This document shows, piece by piece, positions 46,943 through 59,299 of a DNA stretch of 64,000 nucleotides. The DNA is taken from the NCBI GenBank assembly GCA_030247885.1, contig JAPDRO010000004.1:558001-622000 (forward strand), given 5' to 3'. The stretch comes from Taxawa tesnikishii (nom. ined.). Taxonomy: Eukaryota; Ascomycota; Dothideomycetes; Dothideales. Made by a program: the position numbers and the translations under genes. The number at the start of each line of letters is the position of its first letter. Within the stretch, counting starts at the first letter, position 1. A model generated the notes under the pieces. That model saw only the letters and a program-made list of their open reading frames with translations, had not been told where the DNA came from and made no database searches.

Positions 46943-47774
46943 GATGATTGTTGCTGTAAACCAGTGAGGGCTTCCTCTATATCGGAGATTGTGGTATGTA
47001 GTGTTTGGAATTCAGACGTGGGCGGCCAAGTTGGGTTCGGCGTTTGCAGCTGATTGATGCTCGGGGTGTTTGTCTAATTGGTGAGGATATGCCGAAGAGT
47101 CTTGGTTGTTGTGTGGTATGGTGTGCTAGCGCAATATATAGGAATAGAGATTTCGATGCGAGTATGCAAACACCGCGATGCAACTTGAGCGTGCACGCCA
47201 AGGAGTAAATCCGGGTCACCGTACCGTGTACGGGGTACCACCGTACCGTATATGATGTACCGTACCGTGTATAGTGTACCGTACCGTACCGGCAGCAGGT
47301 AACTAACGGCCAGCTTCATCAACCTCACCGTCTCGTTCATCGCACGACTACAGGATGCCTTATGGTTCTTTCTGCTACCGTAATAACTGGCAGCGATCCA
47401 ACCAAGTCCCACTCAGCCAGTGCATGCGTATCGTCTATTGCAGTGAGAGCGCGAGCGGTTAAGCGAGTCAGGCGTGCCGTATGGCTTGGCTTATGCATAG
47501 CTTGGTGGTTATCGATCCTTGACCGTAACACCACATATGCACAAGCACATCGTCAATCCTTCGCCCCCGTCCCGTCTCCTTGAGCCCGTCTCGTCTCGTA
47601 CCATGCAGGACACGTCCATGCCGACACTCAGTTGAGAGGGAATTACCACATACCACGTATACTGCTGTCTGCTTGCCGGTCTGCACACCGCCGGCAGCTC
47701 TCCCTGGATAGCAAGAAGCGCGACCGCGGCCACCGGACTGCTCGCTGACGCTACAACCATCCGACTGCTTCGTC
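46943..47774. other. Divergent promoter region of HAM1 and a P450
   Basis: This 0.83 kb lies between divergent starts. It contains the GTACCGTACC repeat described separately. No coding segment or RNA gene is recognised. Confidence 0.55.
47217..47292. repeat. Imperfect GTACCGTACC repeat array
   Basis: About 75 bp built from overlapping copies of CCGTACCGT/GTACCGTACC, separated by near-palindromic linkers such as GTATATGATGTACC and GTGTATAGTGTACC. The unit contains the self-complementary GTAC, so the array can pair within itself. It lies about 480 bp upstream of the P450 start and 275 bp upstream of the HAM1 start. Confidence 0.8.
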
Positions 47775-49680
47775 ATGAGCCACAATTCGACCGACTACTT
47801 CGAGGACCTGCCTCTCTCAGGCCAAGCTCTACCACAACCCCAGTGGAAATGGATGTTCCGACCCAGCTACTTACCCGCCGTTTCCATCACCATTCTGCTC
47901 GTCGCCCTCTCCACACGCTTCCTGAGCTCCATCTTCGGCGCATCCAAACCCGCTCAAAATGGCGCCAAAACCATCCCCTTCGTCCCCTACTGGTTTCCTA
48001 TCATTGGGCACCTTCCCCAGATGGGCCTGTCCGCCGACACGTTCCTCGACCGCGCCAGACGCACGTATAAGAATGGCGCCTTCACCCTCAACCTCGGCGG
48101 CACAACCCACAGTATCATCTTCCATCCCGCGCTCGCGGGCCCGTTCATGAACCAGAAGTCGTCCGTGGCGGACGCCGAGCACGTGTCTAAAAGCCTGATG
48201 TTCTCGAATTTCGGGTTTCCGAAGGATCATAGCGAGAAGTACGATCTGGCACTGCATGACGTTCTGGCGTGCTACAAGAACTTACTCTCCGAACCTTCGC
48301 TGGGCATCATGGTGGGCGCAACCGTCGACGCGCTGAGGGATAACATCGCAAACTTAGTCGGATTCGTCCAAAGTCCCGTCGACATGGCGAATTGGGAGCG
48401 CACCGCGGATGTCGAGCTCAAACAACTATCGAATGGCGAACAAGTCGCGGAGGCAAGCCTGCTCCCCTGATCCGCGACTTTGTCGCCGCAACCGCGAATC
48501 CATCACTCATGGGCACCGACTTCGTAGCCAACAACCCAACCTACTTCCAAGACCTCTGGACCATGGACCGAGGCTTCCTTCTCCTCGCCACCGGCCTCCC
48601 GCGCTGGGCTCCCATCCCCACGCTCACACGCGCCCACATCGCGCGCCGCAGAATGATCCAGGCCTGCAGCGTCTTCCACGAAGCCATGGAGAAGAAATAC
48701 AACGGCCAGGACCCCGGCCCCGAATGGTCCTCCCTCGACAACGTCTCCAATCTCATCAAAGCCCGCATGCTCGTGTACCGCAAACACAACTGGAGCATCG
48801 AAGCTCGCGCCGCCTGCGAAGTCGCCCTCCTCTGGGCCATGAACGCAAATGCAAATCCCCTGATCTTCTGGATGCTGAACCACATCTACTCCGACGCCGC
48901 TTTACTGGCCATGTTGCGCGAGGAAATAGCGCCCTACGTCCGCGTCAAGCAACCCGGGCAGGATCTCCCCATCCCGGAGGCCCCAAGGATCGAGGCTATC
49001 GACCAAGAGGGTCTGGTGAACAATTGCCCGTTGTTGAAAAGCGCGTATATCGAAACGCTAAGGGTTGATACCGCGGTCTGGAGTTTCAAGATCATTAGAC
49101 AGGATTTCGTGTTGCAGGCGAGGGAGAAGGAATACAAAGACGTGGAGAAGTTCTTGCTGAAAAAGGGACGTATGCGCACGTGGCGCATGATCTACACCAC
49201 AAAGACGCACGCTGGTTCGACGAACCAGAAGAGTGGCGCGCAGACCGACACGTCAAACACGAAGAAATCGAGACAGATGGCGAGAAGAAGGCGATAGCGG
49301 AGATGGGTACGGTCAGACCGTTTGGTAAGTTCTTGACCCTTCTATCCCCGACAACCCTCCCCGCCATTATAATCCTCCTCCCCTTTTCCATCGCATCCCT
49401 CCTTCATCCTTCGCCTCGGGTTGATACTCTCATGCACACCAACTCCACACGACCCGTGCTAACCTCCGCAGGTGGTGGACAGAGCATGTGTAAAGGCCGT
49501 GCCTTTGCGCAAAAGGAAGCCCTCATCTACACCGCCGCCGTCATTTCCATGTGGGACATGGAACCTGCAGGCGGCCATGGGATGTGGAAGATGCCTAGAC
49601 ATAAGAAAGCCACAGGGACGTATACTACACGTGATGATGTTAGGGTCTGGATTCGGCGGAGGAACACGCCAAACGAGTAG
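47775..49680 (+). CDS. Cytochrome P450, CYP7/CYP8-like
   Basis: P450 of the CYP7/CYP8-like kind. A membrane anchor (SYLPAVSITILLVALSTRFL) is followed by IPFVPYWFPIIGHLPQMGLS. The I-helix reads LLWAMNANANPLIFWMLNHI and lacks the usual acid-threonine pair, as in prostacyclin-synthase-like P450s, where an Asn replaces it. ExxR is YIETLRVDT. The haem loop GGGQSMCKGRAFAQKE is split after its Phe-Gly by an intron. It ends DVRVWIRRRNTPNE. Frame changes lie at the CCCC run 48464-48467 (SLLP to LIRDFVAAT) and the GGG run 49165-49167 (LLKKG to TYAHVAHDLHHKD); each is explained by one missing base. The atypical I-helix suggests an isomerase- or hydratase-like rather than classical monooxygenase activity, but this is inference. 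Confidence 0.88.
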
Positions 49681-49979
49681 GCCACGGCAACCGCTTGTTC
49701 ATGAGGTGGAGGGAGCGGGGTCAACAAAGGAGCGACATGTTTCGAGAGAAAGACAGTTCAAGTGGAAAGGGGGATTTTGCAGTTTGGCTTGTCAAATGAC
49801 ACTAGGTTCCTCATACGTTCTCTTCCCACAGCCCCCACATCTTGTCTACGGGGCAAAGATTCACAGCCATGAACCCATCCAGACCAACGGCCGTCCGAGC
49901 TCATGCACAGGCAGTGAGCTTTCTGACATTGTTGTGAACGGCTGAACCTCGTGCTAGGTTATCAGCTAGTGCAACCTTG

Positions 49980-50824
49980 TCAGTCCGAACCGTAGATACC
50001 GTCGGCGTAGTGTGCTCGACTCCCGAGGCACCGAGAGCCATACGTGATATGCGAGTAGAGGTTTCCCTGTGCATCAATGCCCATGCCATCGAATGTGAAT
50101 ACCTCCCCACCGGACATCAGGACGGACGTCTTCAGTTGATCGCACAAGGCGTTCTCCACGTCCGCTGTCTCGAGTATTTCGGTGTTGGTGCAGGTCATGG
50201 CTGCAGTTTCCGTTTTGTCCTTGATGTCGCCCGGGCTGAAGATGTGCGCTGAGTTGAACTCATGGCTCTCGATTCAGCAGCCATGTTCTGTGGTGACTGG
50301 AGCGGACCTGTCGCCGATGTCCTTGATGCCCTGGTTGATGGGTATGCCGGCTGGAGGGATCACAGAAGGGAAAGGCAGGTATGACTCTGCCAAACTCCGT
50401 CGAGGACGACTAGTGTACCTGTCTGACATGCGTCGCCCCTTCAGGTTCTGGTCAAATTCGCCGGTCTGGTCGAGGCTGACTTTATCATCGATAAACTCAG
50501 CAAGCTGGGCGGCAAGTCCAATCAAAGCCAAGCGAACGCAAACCTGAATGGCGTTACCATGACCGCCCAAGTTCCACACATGATCGCAAGCGTAATGGTC
50601 CTTGCCGGCCGCATCGAGCAATACGGCTATCTGGCAGACCGCCATGCAGACGTCGCCTCGACTCAATGCAAAATGGGAGAAGGACGAAGCTCGGGTGGGT
50701 CTGTCGTCTATCCACATGAAGCTTACGAGCTGATCATCGATGTAGACTCCAGGATACGGACTACCCGTCTCGTTCGCCCTGATGGGTACCTGCCTCGCTG
50801 CGGCCAACATGCGCTATCGAGCCA
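49980..50824 (-). CDS. Hypothetical protein, gene structure unresolved
   Basis: Minus-strand segments look coding. One (ORF spanning 50810 to 50274) contains DHVWNLGGHGNAIQVCVRLA followed by LIGLAAQLAEFIDDKVSLDQ and, after variable sequence, GIPINQGIKDIGDRSAPVTT. A second (about 50240-49980) contains TADVENALCDQLKTSVLMSG and GEVFTFDGMGIDAQGNLYSH, ending YADGIYGSD. The two are separated by a stop or small intron. I do not recognise the family. The plus strand is also open over part of this span, so the strand is not certain. It could be a decaying secreted-protein gene next to the AT-rich block. Confidence 0.3.
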
Positions 50825-52239
50825 AGCAAAACGATGCGATCGTGTCCATCATGTTCCAATTAGGGGTATTCCCTTTCAGATCTGCGAGAAGATCACCATT
50901 CGCGATAGGAATGACTGGCAGTGGGTGTCGCTACTGCTAGCATGAGACTAGCATCGGACACGTCTACGATTGTATCGAAGGTCGCTAGCTTCATCGACCA
51001 TCCTATGGCGAGATTAGTGGAAGCAATCTTCGCAGGAGAAGCTAAAATCTTGTCGGGTGCGGCCTTGGCTATGGGTAAATGTTCGTCTGATTCCGAAGCA
51101 CTGGCGTCGCTGATTTGTGGCGTGTACAGATAACCGAGACATCATTGTCGAGGTTGGTGAGAAGGCTGTGTCGTTGATCAGAAAGATCTAGCAGTTGCGC
51201 ACGTTCGGCGCCAGTGGATTGAGAAGTGTATAAAGGGGCAAAACCATAAGAAAACTCGAGAGTATGATGTAGGTGTACCGAGCAAGATGTAGAACATACT
51301 GGGCAGAATTGAGAGGAACAAGATCCGTTTATCCTAGGGTGTACCTTGAGACCTTGTGGTCAGTGCAGCATGGCACTCTTGAATGAAAAGCCTTGTGTGT
51401 TAGGATGCAAGGATCGCGTGCATGTGATTTTTTCGGTAAGATATACTATGGAATCCCCTAGTCCCACGAAGGATAGCAGAGCGGCTCAACGCTTAGACGC
51501 AATTTCACGTGGTCAATCATGTGCTGCGCGGCGTACTCATCACTTTACTTTCCGTGTCGACATCGATTGTTTACCCCTGATTGATCGTGACAATCCCATA
51601 CCAAGACGTCTGCTTCTCTCTGAAGGTTCTCAGCCGCTATTTGGGACGCCTTTGGCAGCGTTGTATCGAATTTCGGGTCTGGCTAAGAATTGTGCCGACA
51701 ACAAAATGTCAAAAACAAAGATGGATTTGGAAGAGCAGATGCGACGCGGGTTGAGGCGCGCATGAACTGACGCGTACGGAAGAGCGTTTTAGTCAGCGGT
51801 AATCTACATCTTTCCTAACGCCGCCGAAGCACGTCTTAACGGATGAACTCAGTCGACTGCATCGGACTGCTACAGGCGATGCAATGATGTAGATGCCCAC
51901 ATAGCTTCAGAAGTACACAGCCTGCAGATAGCTCCACAACGGCTGCCGTCGCCAACAAAAACCCCCACGCTCAAAATAGCCCATGAGGCATCGCACTGCC
52001 ACTTCGGTCCGGTTAAGAGTTACAACATTCCACATTTCCTTCTCAAACGCCTTTTGATCTTTGGCAACCATGAATCTCAGATTCAGGCTTCTCATGCAGG
52101 GCGAGTCGCTGAGCTGCCTGTTTGGCGTCGTCCCACGCATGGCTATGTAAGACCTCCCATGCACGGCTCGGGCTATACAAAGACACGGCAAGCACGCCAC
52201 CAATTTTGACATTACATCTAGTGCCGAATTGATGGGTTA
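50825..52239. other. Gene-poor border region before the AT-rich block
   Basis: Normal base composition but no recognisable gene. Frames at 50921-51133 (plus), 51346-51765 (plus, no ATG at its start) and 51907-52212 (minus, ATG-led, Cys-rich start MSKLVACLPCLCIARAVHGR) have no family resemblance that I can see. The last one abuts the composition boundary and could be a truncated gene. Confidence 0.4.
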
Positions 52240-55200
52240 CTAATACCGTCCCTGCTTACGAAGGGTAAGTAAGAGGTCTAGTGAAGCTTAGCTAGTCGCT
52301 ACTAGGGCATACTTTGCTTACAAGCTAATAATAAGATGTATATATACGCTTGGTTTTAGTAAACTACTCCTTGAATGTTATAATAGTTAGTAATACTACT
52401 AATATAAGTAACTTACGCGGGCTCTAATAATAGTCTATTTCTCTTTAACTATAATATATTTAAAGTATAATAAAACTATATAGTATTAAAGTAAATATTA
52501 TTATAATTATCTCAAGTATTTTAGTTACCTATATATTACGTAATTATAATATAATTTAATATACTAAAGAACTTATAAGTATAAGTTAAAGTTATATAGT
52601 TTTTTATAATTAATCTTAAGCTTTATATAGTTTAAATAAAGACTTATTAAAAGATTTATTATTATTATTATATATAATAATAAGGTTAATTAATAAAGGT
52701 ATATAAACTAATAAATTAAAAGTATAATTATAATTAATAAGATACTCTTAAATCCTTCTATTTTATATAAAAGTCTTCTTTATATTTGTTATTTATTTAT
52801 TTATTTTATTAACTTTTATATTTACTTAAAATTACTTTAAAACTAACGTGTTTTATTACTAAGTAGTTTACTATTACTAAGTAGTTTACCCTTATTAATA
52901 TTGCGACTATTATAAACTATTACTTTTATATTATAATACTATATAAAAATATACTTTAGTTTATAGTACTATTTAAAAGTATTACTATTATTTAGATCTA
53001 CTATTTTTATAATATAAGTACGCGTATTATAGTTAGTTTTACTTTAATATTTATAATACTTTTATATATATACTCTCTTCGTAAGCTATTTAGTACCCTC
53101 GTTATTACTATTATCTTTATTAGTTATTAAATCCTATATATTACTTACTATAAGACTTTCTTTTATTTAAATATACTTTCTTTTATAATTATATTACATT
53201 ATTAACGCCTTAATTAACTTTTAAAGACTTATAATTTCTCTTATTTATAACTTTAATTTATAACTTATAATAGCTATACCTTTAGTAAGTAAATTTATAA
53301 CTTATAAAAGAGGCGAAATAAGTAAATTTCTATATAGTTATATACGCTTATAAACTAGCGTTATTTACGCCTTTATTTCCTTAGGATTAGCTAGTATTTT
53401 AGACTCCTATAAGGTAACTTTTAATAGTATAAGTATAAGCGTATAAAGTACTATATTAAGCTTTAATAGTATTATAGTAGAAAGAACCTTATATTAAGTT
53501 AAGTTAAGACTATAAAAGGAAGCTACGTAAGTAGTAATAGAGATAGTAGTAAATAATAAGATAATAGTAAAACCTAAAGTAAAGTAGTTATTAATTAAAT
53601 AAGTAACTATCTTATATATAAATTAAATAAGTAGAAATTAAAGGTAACTTCTACGTAACTAATAACTTATAACTATCTAGTAGTTACCTTACTATATACT
53701 TCCCTTTCCTCTTAAGTACTTATCTCTTAAGTACTATATAAACTATACTTATTATATATCTTTAGAAGTTATATAATCTACCTATTTATTAAGGAAAGAT
53801 AAGAGTAAAAACTAGCGAGGGTAATATAAATAACTACTTTAGTTAAGATAAGTAACTAAGATAAGACTCCTAGTTAGTATCTATATTAAAAGCTCTATTA
53901 TAAGAGCTTTCGCTAAAATTATTCTTATTAGAAATATTTGTCGCTAATTCTTTTCCTTTACCTTTACTATTAGTATCCTTTTCGAAACTTTCTTTTAAAC
54001 TAATAAACTCTATTAACTTATTATTTAAAGAGACTTTATTATATCCTTACTTATAGTAATTATAAGACTTTATTAAATAGTACTAAGCCTTAGTATTTAT
54101 CGTTATATAGAAGTAAATATAGAACTTATATATAGCGTTAGTATAATACTTATTAATAAACTTCTTACGCTTTTTATTATTAGTATTAAAAAGGATAGTA
54201 TACTTAGTTATAGTATAAGAGTTTACTTATATAATACGTCCTATAATTACTTAAGATACTACGCTATTTATAATATAGGGGACGACTATTAAAAAAGCAT
54301 ACGTAATCGTACTATATATCTAAGGATATTTAAAAAGCGTAAATAAAAGTAAAGTAAGCTTTAAGTAACTAAGAGTAAGAGTAGTTTAATTATTAGCTCT
54401 AATATTAATTTCTAAAGTACTAAGGTCCTCTTTAATAGTTATATACTATAAGAATACTATTACTCTCTTCTTAACTAGTCCTCTATTAGAACTATAAAGG
54501 AAGTATAGTAGGGTAATACGTACCTCCTTAACTTTATAAGAAACTTCCTCTTATTATAAGCTATACTTTTCTTTATCTTCCTTACTTTAGATCTTATTAT
54601 TAATACGAATAATAACTCTACTAAAGGTCTTATTACTATTACGCTCCTATACGTTATACTACTATTCTTTAAAATACTAGTAAATACCTTTAATTAAGAC
54701 TATATAATTATTCTTTATCTTATCTATTAGGGACATAGTTCCTTAGATTATATTAGTACTATTACTAACTAAAAGATAGTTTAAATAGTTATTTAAGTAA
54801 TAGAATTTAGTCTTACTAGCTCTAGTTACGTACTTATAGTAATATAAGTAGGAAACTAACTATTAATTATAATTAGGCTATAAGTATATATAAGCTAAAT
54901 AGTATAGTATATCTTAATAGATAACTTACTAAGTATAGTTATAATAGGTATTATATAACTAGCTTTAATCGAATTAACTAGTAAGAAAACGAAGATAATA
55001 CTTATATATAGTAAACTCTTTTAGTATATCCTTTATAAGGTCCTCTTTAAATAACTAGTCGAATATATTAATATTAATAGTACTATCCTTTTAAAACTAG
55101 TTATAAGTACTTAGAAAAATAGACTTTATAACGGCTTTATAATCGTATTTTTTAGCTAGAGGAATATAATATTAATATCTATAGAGACTATAAGTATTAA

Positions 55201-57219
55201 AAGTATAAGCTAACTTACGAAACTTATAAAATTAATTTATAGTCTTAGAGTTAGTTCTAAGCTTAAAAGCTTTACTAAATAAAAACTCTCTTATATATAT
55301 AATTAGCTACTTCCTACTAAGGGCTTTAATATAGTATTTAGCTTTTTAATAAAGTCGAAAAAGTATACTTTATAGAATACTTTATTATCCTTATTAATAG
55401 TATAAAGTACCTTCTTTATTAAGTTAGTAATATTAGGATCTAATATCTTACTTAGGAGTTAATTAATCTCCTTTTAAAGAGCTTTATATTCCCTATTAAT
55501 TTAGTAACTATAGCTACTTTTCTTCTTTAAAGTTATTTCCTTTATATTTTCCTTATATTACTCTTTCTCCTCCTTTAAATTAAATAAGATAGAATCCTTA
55601 AGTATCTTATTATCGTTTATATTCTTATAGAGATTATTACCGAGGTTACGAGTATTTTATTTACTAAGATTATTATATAAATTAGTAAGAGTATTTAGAT
55701 CCTAGTTAAGAAGTATATTAACTATTATCTTATACTTACGTTCCTCTACTTCCTCTTCTTTAATCTTACGTCTTACTCCTTTTAAAAGTAATAAAAGGGA
55801 GAGCTTTCTAGTATAAGTATATTCGTATTATTAATATTTATAAGTAAGATATAAGCGTAGCTACTATATAATAGTTTAATATTAGTAACTTTATAAACTT
55901 TTCCTTACTTATTAATAGTATATCTTAGTATAATTAGGTACTTATATTCTCCTTAATTAAGCGGTAGATATTTCTTAAAGTACTCTTTAATGTTTTTTAA
56001 GTCCTTAAGTTAAAATAGTTAACTCTTTTTAAAACCTTTACTTTTAGTATAATTATAATATATATACTTATAAAGGAATACGTAAACTACTTACTTTATA
56101 GTAAACTCCTTTTAACTAACTATCTTATCTTAAAGAAGATTATACTATTAAAGTTAAACTAAAATATATTTATATTTTTCGTAATTTACTATAAGTTATA
56201 AAGAGTTTTCTTAGCTTTTACTTACTTACTTCTTCTATTAAGAAGAAGTCTTTTAATTAGATAGTATCCTTAAAGTCTTCTTAACAGTTTAGTTTAAAGG
56301 TTATTTTTCTCTTATAGTAGTCCTATAGTAGTAGGGACTAGTATTTACTTAGTCTTTCTTCTTCTTAGGAGATTTTATTACTTAAGTTAAAGACTACGTA
56401 GTAGTATTTATTGTTATTACTAATCCTCTTTACTTCTTTAAATACTTAGTAAAATAACTTAGAAATTAAAACGATAAGGTTATTAACTTTAGTAGTATTA
56501 ATAACTTAACTACTAAGTAAGTTAAGTTATAATATAATAAGTCGTAAGTATAATTAGACTTTAATAAGTATATAGTAAGGAAATATTATCTTTTAGTAAG
56601 TTTTTAAGGTATTTATAACTACTATACTTACGAATCGTAGTAGCGTTATTAGTTATAGCTTTAAGGCATAGTTTCTAAAGGATTTATAGTTTAGTATATA
56701 AATTTAGATATTTATTACGTATTTTACTTCCTTAAAGGGAAATATAACTAATATTCGAAGATTTTAGTTTTAAAAGTATCTTTCCTTTTACTTCTTTCTT
56801 ATTACTCCTTATTACTACTATTACTTAATCCTTTTAACTTATAGTATAAAAGGAATATCTTTTATATAAATATAAACTTCTTATTCTATAAGCTTTACGC
56901 TTTTATTTAGTAATAAAGTAAAACTATTATCTTAAGTAAATAAATAAAGGCCTTATTACGAAAGGGGAATATAAAAATAGTAGAGAAATAAATAATAAAA
57001 GAGATTATTAAGAGAGTTAATAAAGGAAATTATCTAAAGAAATAAATAAAAAAATTATTAAAATAATATAGAAATATACTTCCCTTTCTTTATAACGTAA
57101 ACTAGAAAGTAATAAAATAGGTAAAGTAATAGAATACTTAAACGCAACTCTTTTAGCTTTAACTACTATTTATATACTATAATAATAATATAATTAAAGT
57201 CTAAGTTACTTACTATAAC

Positions 57220-58860
57220 TTCTACTTCTTCTTCTTTATTACTCTTAAGCGTCTCCTTAATTAAGCGCTTACGTAGTTATTTACGTAGCTTTTTAGTTAA
57301 TAATTTTACTTTTATTACTTTAACTATTTTAAGTACTTCTTTTATACTAAATATAAACTTCCCTTTTAATACGACTTACTTACCCTTCTTTCGAGTCTTT
57401 TATATATTAAGAAGCTTTTCTTATTCTTTTACTTACTTACGTAAAGTAATAAGCTTACTATATATTACTTTAAAAGCGTAAGTTATTTACTTTATATACT
57501 ACTTCGCTAAGGATAGAGCCTCTTAAATCGCCTTAATTATAAAGTTAAATAGCGCGTTTACTTTACGTAGCTTAGTACTATTTAGTAGTAAGCTATAAAG
57601 TAGTAATAAGTCTAGATCGAGTTATTATAGTAGTATATAAGGCTATAAATTTACTATAGTTAACTTTATAAGTAACTTATTAAGTACTATTATAAAGCTT
57701 AGAAGTATAAGTTTAGCTCCTCTTTATTTACTAAGGATATTATAAGTAGTAAGAACTCTAGTTCTTACGCTAATATATATCTCCGTCTATTTTACGCGTA
57801 ATATATAGCTAAAGTCGACTTATAAAGTTACGTTAGTTTTTAAAGTTAACGCGCGCTTTAGTAAAGTAAATATGCTAATACTAAGTAGCTAGAGTATATA
57901 CGAGTAATAAGGTAGTAAGATAAGTAAGTTAATTATATTTTATATATAGAAAGTAATTACCTTTATAATTATATAGTTATTATAGCTATCTATAATTAGT
58001 AGTTACTATATTATAGGGTCCTTTAGTTATATTAAAGGCTTAAAAATAGTAGTAAGTTACTTATAACTATAATTATTAAACGTCTAGTTACTACTACTAG
58101 TTAAAAACCTCTAGTTTAAAGGTATATATACGAGTACTTACGCTATATTAATATATTTAGTCTTAAAGATAATTAAGGGTAGTATAGCTTCCTTAGTAGT
58201 ATTTATATACTTAATTACTATTATTTACTCCCCTTAGCTTTCGACTTACTTTTAATTAAATACCTTACGTATATTAACTAATACTCTTAATAACTAACTT
58301 ACTTTAACTATAAAGTTAAACTCGTCTATATTATAAACGCGCTTTAAAGGATAATTATATTTTATAAATAACTTTATTATTACGTTAAACTACCTCTTTA
58401 TAGCGTTATAACTTATCGCGTTAAAGTATATACTCTTAATTTAACGAGTCTATATACTAGCGATCTTAAGATAGTAAGTCTTAAAGTAGTCGAGCTACTT
58501 CTTACTAATTAGTTAAGAAGGAAGTTATAAAGTCCTTAATAGTTATATATATTTATAATAAATTTCTTCGACTATTTATAATATTAACGTAAGCGAAGTA
58601 GGAAAGCTAGTACGTATAAGATATATAACTTATTTAACTAATATCTTCTCTTTTATATTCGAGAGGATTTACTTTATTTTATACGTTATAGAGCGCGAAG
58701 TATATTTAGTTATATAATTTTAAAGCGTAGTACTCGGAATATTAAACGCTTTACTAGCTTTATAAACTAATATATATTCCTTTCTATTTAAGGTAGAGAT
58801 AGTATTTTAAATATTAGCTTTAATATAAATAGGTTTATTAAGTATAGAAGTACTTATAGT
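57220..58860 (-). mobile_element. Pogo/Fot-like (Tc1-mariner) DNA transposon fossil
   Basis: Despite RIP, the minus strand keeps the order of a fungal pogo-like transposase. A CENP-B-type helix-turn-helix region lies at about 58.85-58.45 kb. The first acidic motif follows near 58,320 (YNIDEF-like, where intact relatives have YNMDESGF). An IIDSYNNYI-like strand, the second catalytic aspartate region, lies near 58.0 kb, and a LLKRAL-like stretch near 57.85 kb matches the VFxPLKRAL segment of the family. A lysine-rich tail follows. Many stops from RIP break every frame. Terminal inverted repeats and the TA target duplication could not be identified because the flanks are themselves TA-rich. Confidence 0.6.
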
Positions 58861-59299
58861 AAGTAGTAACTACGTTATAAAGTAAAGAAGTTATATTTAA
58901 GTATTTTATTACTTTACTTATTTTATTACCCCGCGGTTTACATTAAGTTTATCCTTAGACTTAAGTTTTTATATAACTCTTAAAGCTATATAAAACCTAG
59001 CCTATTAGCTAGCTAACTACTTTATATAATCCTCGTATTATAATAAATCGAATCCTTATAGTATACTAATAATTACTTTTAAACTTATATCTCTAATATT
59101 TATAGGTAATTTATCTTTTAATTTCTCGTCTTATAAATTAATTTTTAATTCTTTATTCTTAGGTAAAAGTATACTACCTTTAGTAGCTACTAACCGATCT
59201 TATAGCTATTTAAGTATAGTTAGGAAGATAGGCCGAATTTATAGTTTTAGTTAATTTCGAGTATAAGTCCCCTTTATTTTAATACTATCTAAGGTTTCT

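Noticed and set aside
47101-47292. CRISPR-like repeat array
   Set aside because: The repeats are short, overlapping and without unique spacers, and the organism is a fungus.
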